From assembly GCF_933775445.1 (NCBI RefSeq), contig NC_065876.1:18786001-18850000 (forward strand): DNA of 64,000 nt, given 5' to 3'. Positions 11,671 through 22,393 of this stretch are shown one piece after another. Position 1 is the first letter of the stretch; each line of letters starts with the position of its first letter. The notes below the pieces were generated by a model, which ran no database searches, was not told where the DNA came from, and saw only the letters and a program-made list of their open reading frames with translations. The stretch comes from Argentina anserina (lineage: Eukaryota > Streptophyta > Magnoliopsida > Rosales > Rosaceae). The position numbers were made by a program, and so were the translations under genes.

Positions 11671-14183
11671 GATGGTTCCATAAAGAATTGCAAACACATG
11701 GAGGGTTTGTGTCGACTACCGCAAGTTGAATGCTGCAACAAGGAAGGATCACTTTCCACTCCCTTTCATTGATCAAATGTTGGAAAGGCTTGCGGGACAA
11801 GCATTCTATTGTTTCCTTGATGGCTATAGTGGATATAATCAAGTCCCAATTGCCCCCGAAGATCAAGAGAAGACAACTTTCACATGCCCATATGGAACTT
11901 TTGCTTACCGAAGAATGCCTTTCGGATTATGTAATGCACCCGCCACCTTCCAACGGTGTGTCATGGCCATTCTTGCCGAGTTGCTTGAGTTTGTAGAAGT
12001 CTTTATGGATGACTTTTCTGTGTATGGGAACTCATTTGAAGAATGTCTTGATCATCTCTCCCTTGTCCTTAAGAGGTGTGAAGAGACGAATCTAGTGATT
12101 AATTGGGAGAAATGTCACCTCATGATGCAAGAAGGGATTGTTCTTGGCCACAAAATATCATCGAAGGAGAATGAAGTAGATAAAGCAAAGGTTGAAATCA
12201 TTGAGAAGTTGCCCCCTCCCGTGAATGTAAAAGGTGTAAGAAGCTTTCTTGGGCATGCCGGTTTTTACCGAAGGTTTATAAAAGATTTCTCCAAGATAGT
12301 GAAGCCTCTTTGTGATCTATTGGCCAAGGAGACTCAATTTATATTTGATGAAGCATGTTTGAAAGCATTTGAGAGGATAAAGGAGTTGCTTACCAATGCT
12401 CCTATTATTTGCTCACCGGATTAGACTCTCCCATTTGAAATTATGTGTGATGCAAGTGATTACGCCTTGGGAGCAGTGTTGGGACAACGTAAGGAGAAAC
12501 TCTTGCATGCCATCTACTATGCAAGCAAAACCTTGAATGATGCCCAAGTAAACTATACTACCACCGAGAAAGAGTTATTGACAGTGGTATTTGCCTTAGA
12601 AAAGTTTCGGAGCTATCTCTTGGGGTCTAAAGTCATTATCCACACGGATCATTCCGCACTCAAGTATTTATTGTCTAAGAGTGATGTCAAACCAGGACTT
12701 TTGAGGTGGATCTTACTTCTTCAAGAGTTTGACATTGAAATTGTTGACAAGCCCGGCAAGGTTCACTTGGTAGCGGATCATCTCTCTCGACTTACTCATC
12801 AAAGTGAAGATAATGAGGTGCCTTTGAATGAATCATTTCCGGATGAGAGGCTGTTTTCCATTGTTGAGAAGAAGCTACCATGGTTTGCACATTTGGTTAA
12901 CTTCTTGGCAAGTGGGGGGAAATGTTTTCCTAAGACATTTGATTTCCATTCAAGAAGGAGACTCATTAAAGAAGCAAGACACTACTTTTGGGATGATCCA
13001 TACTTATTCAAGCAATGCAAGGATCAATTGGTGAGGAGATGCATTCCGGAGGAAGAAATACAAAGTGTCATATCTTTTTGCCATGATCAAGCTTGTGGCG
13101 GTCACCATGGAGGAAAGAAAAACGGCCCAAAAAGTACTTAATTCTGGGTTTCGGTGGCCGTCATTATTTAAAGATGCACATTCTTATCTGAGCTATTGTG
13201 ATCGTTGTCAAAGGGTAGGCAATATTTCCTCAAGAGACCAAATGCCTTTGAACTATATGCTTGAAGTGGAGATATTTGATGTATGGGGCATAGACTTTAT
13301 GGGACCCTTCCCAAGTTCATATGGCTATCTCTATATTCTTGTAGGAGTTGATTATGTAAGCAAATGGGTTGAGGCCGTGGCCACCAAGGTAAATGACCAC
13401 AAGGTCGTGCTCAAGTTCCTTAAAGAGCACATCTTCACAAGACTCGGCACACCTAGAGCAATAATTAGTGATGGAGGCTCCCATTTTATGAACAAGCCAT
13501 TTGCGGCCTTATTGAAGAAGTATGGGGTTAAGCACAAAGTCTCAACACCATACCACCCCCAAACAAATGGCCAAGTTGAAATATCTAACCGGGAGATAAA
13601 GAGCATCCTTGAAAAGGTGGTGTCTACAACTAGAAAAGATTGGGCAATGAAGCTTGATGATGCTCTATGAGCTTACCGTACCGCATTCAAAACACCTATC
13701 GGAATGTCTCCATATCGCCTTGTTTATGGAAAGACTTGTCATTTACCGGTTGAGTTGGAGCATAAGGCTTATTGGGCATTGAAGACCCTCAATTTTGACA
13801 TAGAAAAGTGTGGTGAGGAGCGGAAGTTAGAGCTTTGTGAGCTAGAGGAGCTTCGGATGGATGCCTATGAGAATGTAAAGATTTATAAAGAGAAAACTAA
13901 GGCATTCCACGACCAAAGGATCAAAACCAAGCACTTGGAGGTTGGGCAACTTGTACTTCTTTTCAACTCCAAATTAAAGTTGTTTCCCAGCAAGCTAAGA
14001 TCAAGGTGGATTGGGCCATTTGAGCTTGTTGAAGTATTTAGTCATGGGGCGGTCACATTGAAGAACTTAAGAGATGGATCTACTTTTAAGGTTAATGGTC
14101 ATCGAGTAAAGCCTTATCTAGAGGGTGCACCAAAAGATACTTATGCGGAGGTGAAGTACTTCGAGGACCCTCTCACCATTTGA
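11671..14183 (+). pseudogene. pol: pol of element E: RT, RNase H and integrase
   Basis: Continuation of element E to the right of A. It opens inside reverse transcriptase (WRVCVDYRKLNAAT) and shows the RT core with FMDDFSVYG, RNase H (CDASDYALGAVLG, HTDHSALKYL), the integrase HHCC module and the catalytic motifs [16 protein letters not shown] and GQVEISN. There is no chromodomain; the C terminus ends at 14183. Defects: stops at 12422-12424 and 13668-13670, each at a conserved Trp position and explicable by one G-to-A change, and a one-base frameshift in an A-rich run near 13115-13125. The gag C terminus, protease and first part of RT are missing. The catalytic residues that can be seen are intact. 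Confidence 0.88.
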
Positions 14184-16411
14184 GCAAGCATGGACCTTGT
14201 TAATGTCCTTAAACTTAAACCCGTCTTGGCGGACTCCAAGGGTTAGCATAATAAGATGGAGCTAAGGGATTGCAAGGCCCAATGGGCTTTGTTGGTTTTC
14301 ACCATCCACAATTGGCACTATGGAGCTACATGAGATCTTCAAAGAGTTTGCGTTTTCTTATCCTTCACTCTCATTTTTCTAAGCATGATTAGTGTGTGTT
14401 TTTGTTTCCATGTTAATAAATTATGGCAATGAGGTTTGGATATTCATTTCATACTTGACCAATGGATAAAACACAAAAGATTTAGCTTTTATTGAAAGGA
14501 TTATCCAAAGTTTAAGTGTGAGGTGACTACCTTCTCTCTCTTGCTTTATTAGTTAGTTGTGGTCTTACTAATGCATGCTCCCCAAAACATTGATAGGATC
14601 TTAATAGTTTCATACCACATTAAGGACTATATGATGTTTTAAGTGTGAGGTGCTTGCTAGGCAATTGTGTTGGTTAGTTTGTATTGACTAGCATGTGGTA
14701 AATAATATACATAGTTTATACTTTATATTTGTTTTACTATTGTTCACGGCACATTGAGGACAATGTGTAAATGAAGTGTGAGGTGCTTGCTAGGCAATTG
14801 TGTTGGTTAGTTTGTATTGACTAGCATGTGGTAAATAATAAACATAGTTTATACTTTATATTTGTTTCACTATTGTTCACGGCACATTGAGGACAATGTG
14901 TAAATGAAGTGTGATGTATAAGACTAAGTAATTTCATTCCTTATAATTTTTTTTATGTTTACTTTATTTAAAAAATCCATAAAAATTGAGATATTTTGAA
15001 AAATGCAAAAACAAGTTTGTTTGTGGTTTACTTGCTTGGTGCCAATAACAAAACAATCATCATATTTGGATAGAATGATTTTGAGCATGTTTAGCGGTTA
15101 AAAATCAATGCTTTGTTAATAGAAGGATTTGGTATTTTGTGCTCACATATGTTTAGAGTCATATTGCCTATGTCATTTTAAATGCATTCATGTGTGAAAA
15201 ATGAGGACTATATTTGTTGAAACGATCTATGCCTATGTGAGATTTTGAGCCGATGAGAGTGCATAAAAGTTTCTAATGCACTAGTTGTTTCATTGTGTGA
15301 TCAATTCATTGTGCTTGCAATCTAGAACTTGCTTTAAATCTTTCGAGACTTTTATCAAGGCATGAGTTGTTATTGGGGAAGACCAAGGCATTAGGTATCC
15401 ACCAAGGCCAAATAGCTTTTATCCTTAAAAAATATCCATTAGTAAGCCAATTTGAGCCTATGTAGTTTTGTGTTAGCCTTTTCATTTCTTTACCACCATA
15501 AATGTCTACCATTCTTAAACTTAAACATTTTTTTTCTATCCTCTCTAACCCAAGTGGTAAGCAATGTGAGTCTTATTGTTAGTTTGGTGCTTGTAAATGA
15601 GTTTGAGATATTTCAAAAAAATAAGTGTGAGGTGGGGTAGATTAGTCTTGTGTGTAGCCAAGAAAAAGAAAAATGGTGACTCTAGACATGTTCACAATAT
15701 CAAAAGAATCAATCAAAATCAAATATGGACTAGGGTCATCGAAAATTAGTACTAGTAAAAAAAAAATTTGTTGCAAAAAAAAATCCAAAAAAAAGTGAGG
15801 AGAATAATTTAGTAGTCTAGTTGTACTTGAGTTTGTGGAATCAAGAAGTTACAAAGCACATAGAGTTGTAAAAGTGTATTATGGGATCTCAACAAGAGAA
15901 TTGCTTACTATGAGGCTTAGAATTTGTGATATTTTTCATTTTATTTCTTAAGATTCCACCTTAAGCCCTATATAACCAAAATAAAAGACCTTGTGATCCG
16001 AGAGAACTCATGTAATGATCATGTGGAGAAAAGATTGAAGAACAAGCCTATGGAAAGCGTGTCCATTGAATTGCTTTTGAGTGTAAACACTAACCAAAAA
16101 CACTTGAGTGAAAATGAGTGTATCCATGTGAGTTTGATGGTTAGACAAATGTAGTCCAAGTTAATCGTATATGGATGACTTTAAGATGACACACATGGCA
16201 TACGCATATATATACTTTCTTGAGCATGACATTCCAAATCCATTTATTAGCCTTGCATTTCGAAAATTTAGTTTCTAATCATGCTCAATTGATATCATGG
16301 TTCTTTAAAGGAATTGGTTGAATTCAAGATGGAAGCAAGTGACCCATTTAGTTTGGTTGTGTTTAGTTTTGATTTGCTTAAGGACAAACAAAGTCTAAGT
16401 GTGAGGTAGTT
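14184..16411 (+). other. Non-coding 3' internal region of element E
   Basis: About 2.2 kb between the integrase stop and the 3' LTR, with no sustained frame. It contains a 133-bp tandem duplication, several AAGTGTGAGGT repeats and two copies of the conserved ACATTG-AGGA-CAATGT hairpin. The last purine-rich stretch, AAGTGTGAGGTAG at 16398-16410, lies against the LTR and may act as the polypurine tract. Confidence 0.7.
14641..14906 (+). repeat. 133-bp tandem duplication in the 3' region of E
   Basis: Unit 1 is 14641-14773 and unit 2 is 14774-14906; a third partial start is at 14907. The copies are nearly identical, differing at a few positions, and each ends with the conserved hairpin (14751-14766 and 14884-14899). 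The duplication arose recently in this copy or its parent. Confidence 0.85.
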
Positions 16412-18381
16412 TGTTAGGTTAATATTAACCTAGTAATGTTTGCCTTATTCTTATTCTTTTGCTTTATATTTTTGTATATTTATTTCTTTCTTTTTACGTT
16501 TCCTACTCATGCTAGGAAAATGTGCAAATGATCGGAAACACGTCAAGAACAGTGGATTTAGCGCACATTATGGATTCGGGTGAAAGTTTCAAGCCAAAAA
16601 GAGCAAATGTGGAGATTTCATAAGAAAAGAAAAGTCAACGTCGGAAAATGTTTGTTAAACTCCGGCGATGAGAATGTGGTTGCCGAAAATGGTGGTGGTT
16701 AAAGTCAATAAGTCAATGAATCATATTGGTGAATTATGAATTGTAAATTTTAATTTACAATTTAAATTCAAAATAGAAGAAGACAAATGAAGGAGACAAT
16801 TTCAAGAACAAGATCCACAATTTGTGCTCTATGAATTGGGGATTTAAATTCAAAATAGAAGAAGACAAATGAAGGTGACCATTTCAAGAACAAGATCCAC
16901 AATTTGTGCTTCCACATTTGTCCACCATATCTAACCATTCATCCCCTTACATCTCCACCATTCATTTGTGACCTTAAGGCCTTTAAATACCCTCATTCTT
17001 CACAAATTCGTGCATTCTCCTTCACCACACTAAAACTCCATCAAAACTTCATATTTTCCATAGTTTTAACATAGTTTTCTTAGGCCTAAGTCATAGATAT
17101 CAAGTTATGCAAAGAAAAGTGTAAAGTGTCTTGAGTTTTCACCAAAAACTAAAGATCCTTTACACCCTTGATCAATCACAAACTTGTTTCATAGATTTGG
17201 GTCACTTCACTCTCTTTATCCTCTACTCATACTCTTTCTCAACCCTTGTTCTTTGTTCCTAGATTGTGTGGATAAAGTATGGTGTTCATGGAGTTCTTCT
17301 TTTGTTAGAACCCATTAATACCATATTTAGAAGCATTTTCTTTCTTATTACATCTTTGTGGGTAGTAAACCTTTAGAGGTACGGTTTGGTATTATTTGTA
17401 CCAAACCCTTGGTAATGTCTTCTCTCTTTACTCTACTTTTCTTTTGATGTATTTCATTTTCAAGGGTTGTTGTATTTAATGGGTTGTGAGTAGTTGGATT
17501 TGAGGCTAGGCTAGCCCTAGCCAAACTCATGTGCTAATGAATTCATTTTACTTTTAATTGATGTTGATGCATGTTGAATCTATGGGCTTCTACACTGAAA
17601 AAGCTTACTAAATGTGTTACTAGTTTTGTCACCTAGAAACATGTTTAGGTAATTAATGAATTGGAACTTGAACTTGACAACTTCTTGAATCCGTGAGCAT
17701 GGGTAGCCTTTAGGTGGTGGCTTAGTGTTTCTTAGGGGAAATATTAAGTTGCTTGAATTTCTTACCATGAACTTAATGCTTGTGCCATGAGTGTAATTAC
17801 TCTAAGGGGGTGTTATGCTTGTGCTACATAGCCCACTTGTATTATAAGGTAATATAATTGGGACTAAGATTTTGTGATTTAATTTGGCTCCAAAAGACTT
17901 TGTTAAATTGCATGATTAGTTGGTTTCTTGGTAGCTTCACCAAAGCACTAGGGGGAAGTTTGTCAAACATGTTATGCATTAATCTTGAGTTACATTTGTG
18001 CATGAGTAAGGCTAGGTGCAATGCCTAAGTCTCTACTCCTCTTTTGATTTTATCTCTACATTTACCTTTCTTTGTTGTTTTAGTGCTAGAATTAGTTTGC
18101 TTAGCTTAATTCTAAAATCAACCAAGTCGATTCACTACCACTTGTTAATACCATCTTCATGATTCTTAGCTTCCAAAGGGCTAAGGTTGTGAACTTGTAA
18201 AAAGTTAGAATGCATGTTTTTCTAGTTTTTCTTCCGAAAATCTAGTTAGAGTTGAGTTTCCCCCAATCTCTTGGGTACGATACTCTACACTTTCCCTTAC
18301 TAAAACTTGACCTCCTATACTTGGGAGTAGGTAGTTTCACACATAAATACACATAATCATACTTAAGTGATTCAACCAACA
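16412..18381 (+). repeat. 3' LTR of element E (1970 bp)
   Basis: It starts TGTTAGGTTAA after the purine-rich stretch and ends TGATTCAACCAACA. The matching 5' LTR is outside the window. A TATA-like TTTAAATA lies at 16982-16989. Two 68-bp direct repeats, 82 bp apart, lie upstream of it (16761-16828 and 16843-16910) in the promoter region. No real coding frame. Confidence 0.8.
16761..16910 (+). repeat. 82-bp tandem repeat in the promoter part of LTR E
   Basis: The 68-bp segments at 16761-16828 and 16843-16910 are almost identical, differing mainly at GGAGACA versus GGTGACC. They lie 70-220 bp upstream of the TATA-like box, where duplicated enhancer blocks are common in LTRs; the enhancer role is inference. 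Confidence 0.75.
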
Positions 18382-18434
18382 AGGGATAGAAGGATCACTG
18401 GCAATGTATCTTCACACATAAATACACATAATCC
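18382..18434. other. Patchwork filler joint between E and D
   Basis: After the E LTR ends at 18381, a stretch is built of short copies of both neighbours. Bases 18393-18414 repeat 18455-18476 (element D), and 18411-18433 repeat 18336-18358 (end of the E LTR). This is the pattern of templated filler DNA left by error-prone double-strand break repair. Confidence 0.65.
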
Positions 18435-18937
18435 TCGTTGAGTGCAGATGAAATGATCACTGGCAATGTATCTTCATCTCCCAAAAACGCATACTTCAAG
18501 TGGTTCGGAAGAAGGGACAACAACAAGATGGGGACCTCCTTGTCATATGCCTTAGTTGACTCCATGTCAATGACATAGAAGTCTGCATGGAAAATTAAGC
18601 TCGAAACTTGCACAAAAACATGTTCAACATAGCCTAAAGGGACTTTGTTGGAACAATCAGCCAATCGAATCACAACATTATCTCGTTTCAAATCACCTAG
18701 ACCTAGGTCCTCATAAATGTAGTAAGGCATTACATTGGTAGATGCACCTAAGTCTAGCATTATCTTTTCAAATGTCATGTTTCCGATTGTACAAGGGATA
18801 GAAAAACTCCTTGGATCCTTAAGCTTTGGTGGTAACTTCCTTTGGAGCACGGTATAGACTGTCTCACTCATTGTGACAACCTCCTTCTCTCGAGTCATCC
18901 TCTTATTGGTTCACAATTCTTTCAAAAACTTAGCATA
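18435..18937 (-). pseudogene. Protease-region fragment of element D
   Basis: The - strand encodes the gag-pol junction and aspartic protease of an Athila-type element: MTREKEVVTMSET, then IMLDLGAS with the catalytic Asp, then the [13 protein letters not shown] and ADFYVIDME segments typical of this family. After VPILL it jumps to [11 protein letters not shown], so about 400 bp present in A and B have been deleted near 18515. The upstream gag part of the same element lies at 39557-40717, beyond element C. At the right edge D joins element C's LTR at about 18936, with about 700 bp of D missing. Confidence 0.78.
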
Positions 18938-19008
18938 GGCTTGGCGCGTGTGCCCCACGCGCGGCCTGCCGGAGGTGGCGCGTGCACCCCACACGCCGGC
19001 ACGTGCGG
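18938..19008 (+). repeat. Left fragment of the 5' LTR of element C
   Basis: A GC-rich stretch beginning GGCTTGGCGCGTGTGCCCC matches the 3' LTR of C from about 37728. It ends at the TGCGG target site where B inserted. The repeated GGCGCGTG words here differ from the 3' LTR by small indels. Confidence 0.7.
19004..19008. repeat. Left target duplication of element B (TGCGG)
   Basis: TGCGG immediately precedes the LTR and is repeated at 30214-30218 immediately after the other LTR. Confidence 0.85.
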
Positions 19009-20580
19009 TGATGAGTGCTCGATTACTCGACATTAATATTTAACCCTGAACACATCATTAGTAGTATAAAGTAAAAGGGTATCGTTCACAAACCGGGGAT
19101 CCAGCCAGGGCTTAGGATCACAATACTTAACACGAATTCATAAATATATAAATGGTTTGATATAAGTTCGGATTGAGACATAAAAACAGTAAATAAAACC
19201 TAAACTAATATGTACATGTGATCAACCAACCAACACATAAACAATCACCAAAACAACTCACATTAAAGAAATCGAAACAATTTCTATACCCATCTTAAGA
19301 ATCATGCCAAGACCATATATTGAACAACTAAGGATGGATCATGCAATTAGGGTTCTAAGCAGTAACCTAAACACATAGACACTTAACACATTTGATTAAT
19401 ACCAAGCAGCCATAATCGAAATATAACATGTTCATCTTCATCATGTAATTCCAAAGGCATGCACATTGAATTCATCAAGTATATCACCTACTTAACCAAC
19501 AACCATGCAATTCGAAATTCACATATAAAAGAGTAAACATGTTCTTAGCATAAGTCTTTAATCCAACAATCTAAATATCATGCTACAAGCATAGTCATAA
19601 CACTTAGAAATCGAAATTGATCATACATAGTACACGGCAGAAACCAAAACAGTAACTTCATAAAACCAAAACATAATTTCGAATCCTTTATATAAATTGA
19701 ATCAAGTAGCTATCTCATAGAAAAAATTGAAACAAGATTACATTACACAAATCGCATGCTCATCCAAGAACAAGAACAAAACCAAAACCGAATTGAAACA
19801 AGAGTGAATCATGGTTACACTTTATAAATCAAGCAATCCACAAGTGTGGTCGTGACTTCTATGGGATGAAACCTTCTTCACAAGCGTGCTTGAAGGCTAT
19901 AGATTGGTGGGGGAATGATAGAATCGGTTTTGGGATTTCTTGGAAGGGTGAGGGATTAATTCGGCAAAGCTAGACTTGTGTTTGTGTGCAAGGTTGATGA
20001 TGATCTGAATGGAGAGGCCGAGCCTCTATATGTAGGAGTCTAGGAAGCCATCTTGCCGTCCTATAAGGAAGTAGAATCCAATTGGGAAACTGAAATCCTC
20101 TTTGTTATGGATTTGATTCATGTACTCCATATCCAACTTGATATAGGAAACCAAGTCCAATATGGAGATCACTTAAGGGCTGCACTGCATCATCTCTTGG
20201 TCCAACTAGGGGTACCTAGGCCCGCCTCCTCTTCTCCTTCTTCAACTCGAACATGATTTCCTTGTCTCACTAGGAATGCATCTCGACATCTCTTCTTCCT
20301 TTCCAAATATGATTCGTCTTTCCTGAAAAGAAATCGACAATTAAGGAATACGAAAGAATGAAAATAGGAAAGTAGAATCCTAGTCGAGTAAGGAATCCTA
20401 ACTCAATAAGGAGTTTTAACACTTAGCACAATTTCATCATTAATTCATTCAATATTCGACATAGCTCTACCTATAACATACAAATGACAAATATGAACCT
20501 AAAACAACTAAATAAGAAGTAACAAAGCATAAGAATAGGGCATATAACCATTAAGAACGTCACACTTTGTGCTCCTATCA
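19009..20580 (-). repeat. 3' LTR of element B (1572 bp)
   Basis: Sense-strand ends are TGATAGGAGC and GCACTCATCA. It pairs with 28643-30213. The internal 67-codon frame at 20053-20256 recurs in the partner LTR at 29686-29889, but only because the LTRs are copies. A TATA-like ACATATAG lies near 20025-20033 on the sense strand. Confidence 0.92.
19347..19422 (-). other. Two hairpins with a shared loop word in LTR B
   Basis: 19347-19354 pairs with 19364-19370 (one bulge), loop CTAAGCAGT. 19390-19398 pairs with 19413-19422 (nine pairs, one bulge), loop of 14 nt containing CAAGCAGC. Both loops carry AAGCAG on the + strand (CTGCTT in sense). The arrangement resembles the cluster in LTR A with a different word. 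Confidence 0.4.
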
Positions 20581-22393
20581 ACAACCCCACACTTAGACTT
20601 TGCTAGTCCCTTAGCAAACACTAAAAAGGGAAATCAAAACATAAAACAAAATCAAAGCAACAAAAACTAACGACACAACATACTAATGCCTTCAACATTT
20701 TGTCTCAGAGATCTTCGAACTCATAGCATCAAGAATAACACTCAATCGAAATAGATAAGATGAACTCAATGGTTAATAAACATGAGATTTGATTTAACAA
20801 GTAAGACATGGGAGAAACAAAGGTGAAATTAAGCTCGACATATTCAAAACAAGTTCAAATTCAACTCACAAAGGATATGCACCCCAAATCTTTTCTCTCA
20901 AGAACATGGCTTATGCTTAAAAGCTTTTCACACACAAGTGTTATGAACATAGTGAAATCGAAAACCTCATGAAAGATACCAATCATATGCTCAAATGCAC
21001 CCAAACCATATGCTTACTCATGAAACAAACTCCACAAATCAAGAGCTACTCATTTTAAGAATCATGCGGATCTTTAGAAAAGGGATAGGTTAGGCTCGGC
21101 ATGGATATATTTTCAGGGTAAAGGAATCACCAAGGTCATCCTCAAGACTAAGCAGAGCAAAACATCCACCTTATGTCGCCATACTCCATAAAACAAGGGC
21201 CAAATATCATCATGTTGGACCCATTCTTACTTTAAACATTGTGAAAATGAACAAAGGCTAAAGTATAACATTATTGAGTCTTCAACATATACATCACAAC
21301 TCCAAATTCACAAAAACAACATGTATGCCGAGATCTTTTCATACTTTCTTTTCATTCATCATTTTTTTCTTCACCGTGCATCATGAATCTTTTCTTTTCT
21401 TTTTCTCACGGCATCTGACATTTTTTTCTTCTTTTTCATACTCTTTTCTCGGCATAACATACATACAATAGCATAACCCCACACTTGAATCAAATCATCA
21501 CTCCATATTAACACCAAGAATCGGCTCTGCCAAGCCTCAAAGACAAGGTAGAGATATAACTATACTAAGCAAGGATATAACATGTTGGTAATGAAAGGAA
21601 ATGCTTAACGTAGGCTCAAAGGGGTTAACACTATGGTGTCCCAAGCAGGGCTCAAATAGGGAATACGGCCTTTTGGATTAAGTGGTGGAAATCCTACAAA
21701 GATCCAACAATCCTTTTCAAAATCAGAGTATATTATGATATAAAGCTTCGAAAGTTTCACAAAGTAAGTTCTAGTATTCTCTAGTTCATTGCAATTCTAT
21801 GGCATATGAATTGATCAAAATAAATGTAATGAGGTTATAAAGCCAAGAAACGATAGATTAAAACTCTCCAAAGAAAGGCACAAGTATATGGCTCGAAACT
21901 CACATAGGTTCCATAAATTCAAACAAGTAAGGAACATGCTCATTCTGTACCTAAGTTTCAAAATCCTCATCTACTACATGTTCGTACAAAATCTACACAT
22001 CGATTAACCATCAAATAATAATGAAGTGCATTTCAATATCATGATCATCTATCAACCATAAATTCAAAGATCAACTCATCCTAGACAGTTAAAGGCATAC
22101 CTAGGACTCAAAACACAAACAAAACAAGTTAAAAATCGAAAAACAGACCTAAAAATGACACTAAAAATCGAAAAACAAAACAACCAAATTGAAACACATA
22201 AGCATCAAACAATAGAATACAACGAATGGTGTATACCCCACCCCACACTTAAAACTTACATTGCCCTCAATGTACAATATGATAAGCAATGAAAATTAAA
22301 AAAAAGATAAGGGATAAGAAAATGCAAACACTCGTTGATGGCTCCTTCATTGGCATAAGTTTATAGTCTATAGCCTAGACTATCTCCAAAGCA
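20581..22393 (-). other. Non-coding 3' internal region of element B
   Basis: It matches the 3' region of A over its length, with no sense-strand frame. The conserved hairpin is at 22258-22273. Next to the LTR the sense strand reads AAGTGTGGGGTTGT then TGATAGGAG, so the purine-rich AAGTGTGGGG at 20584-20593 is the likely polypurine tract. Confidence 0.75.

Noticed and set aside
20053..20256. 67-codon frame repeated identically at 29686-29889
   Set aside because: The two places are the same position in the two LTRs of B, so identity reflects LTR duplication and not protein conservation.
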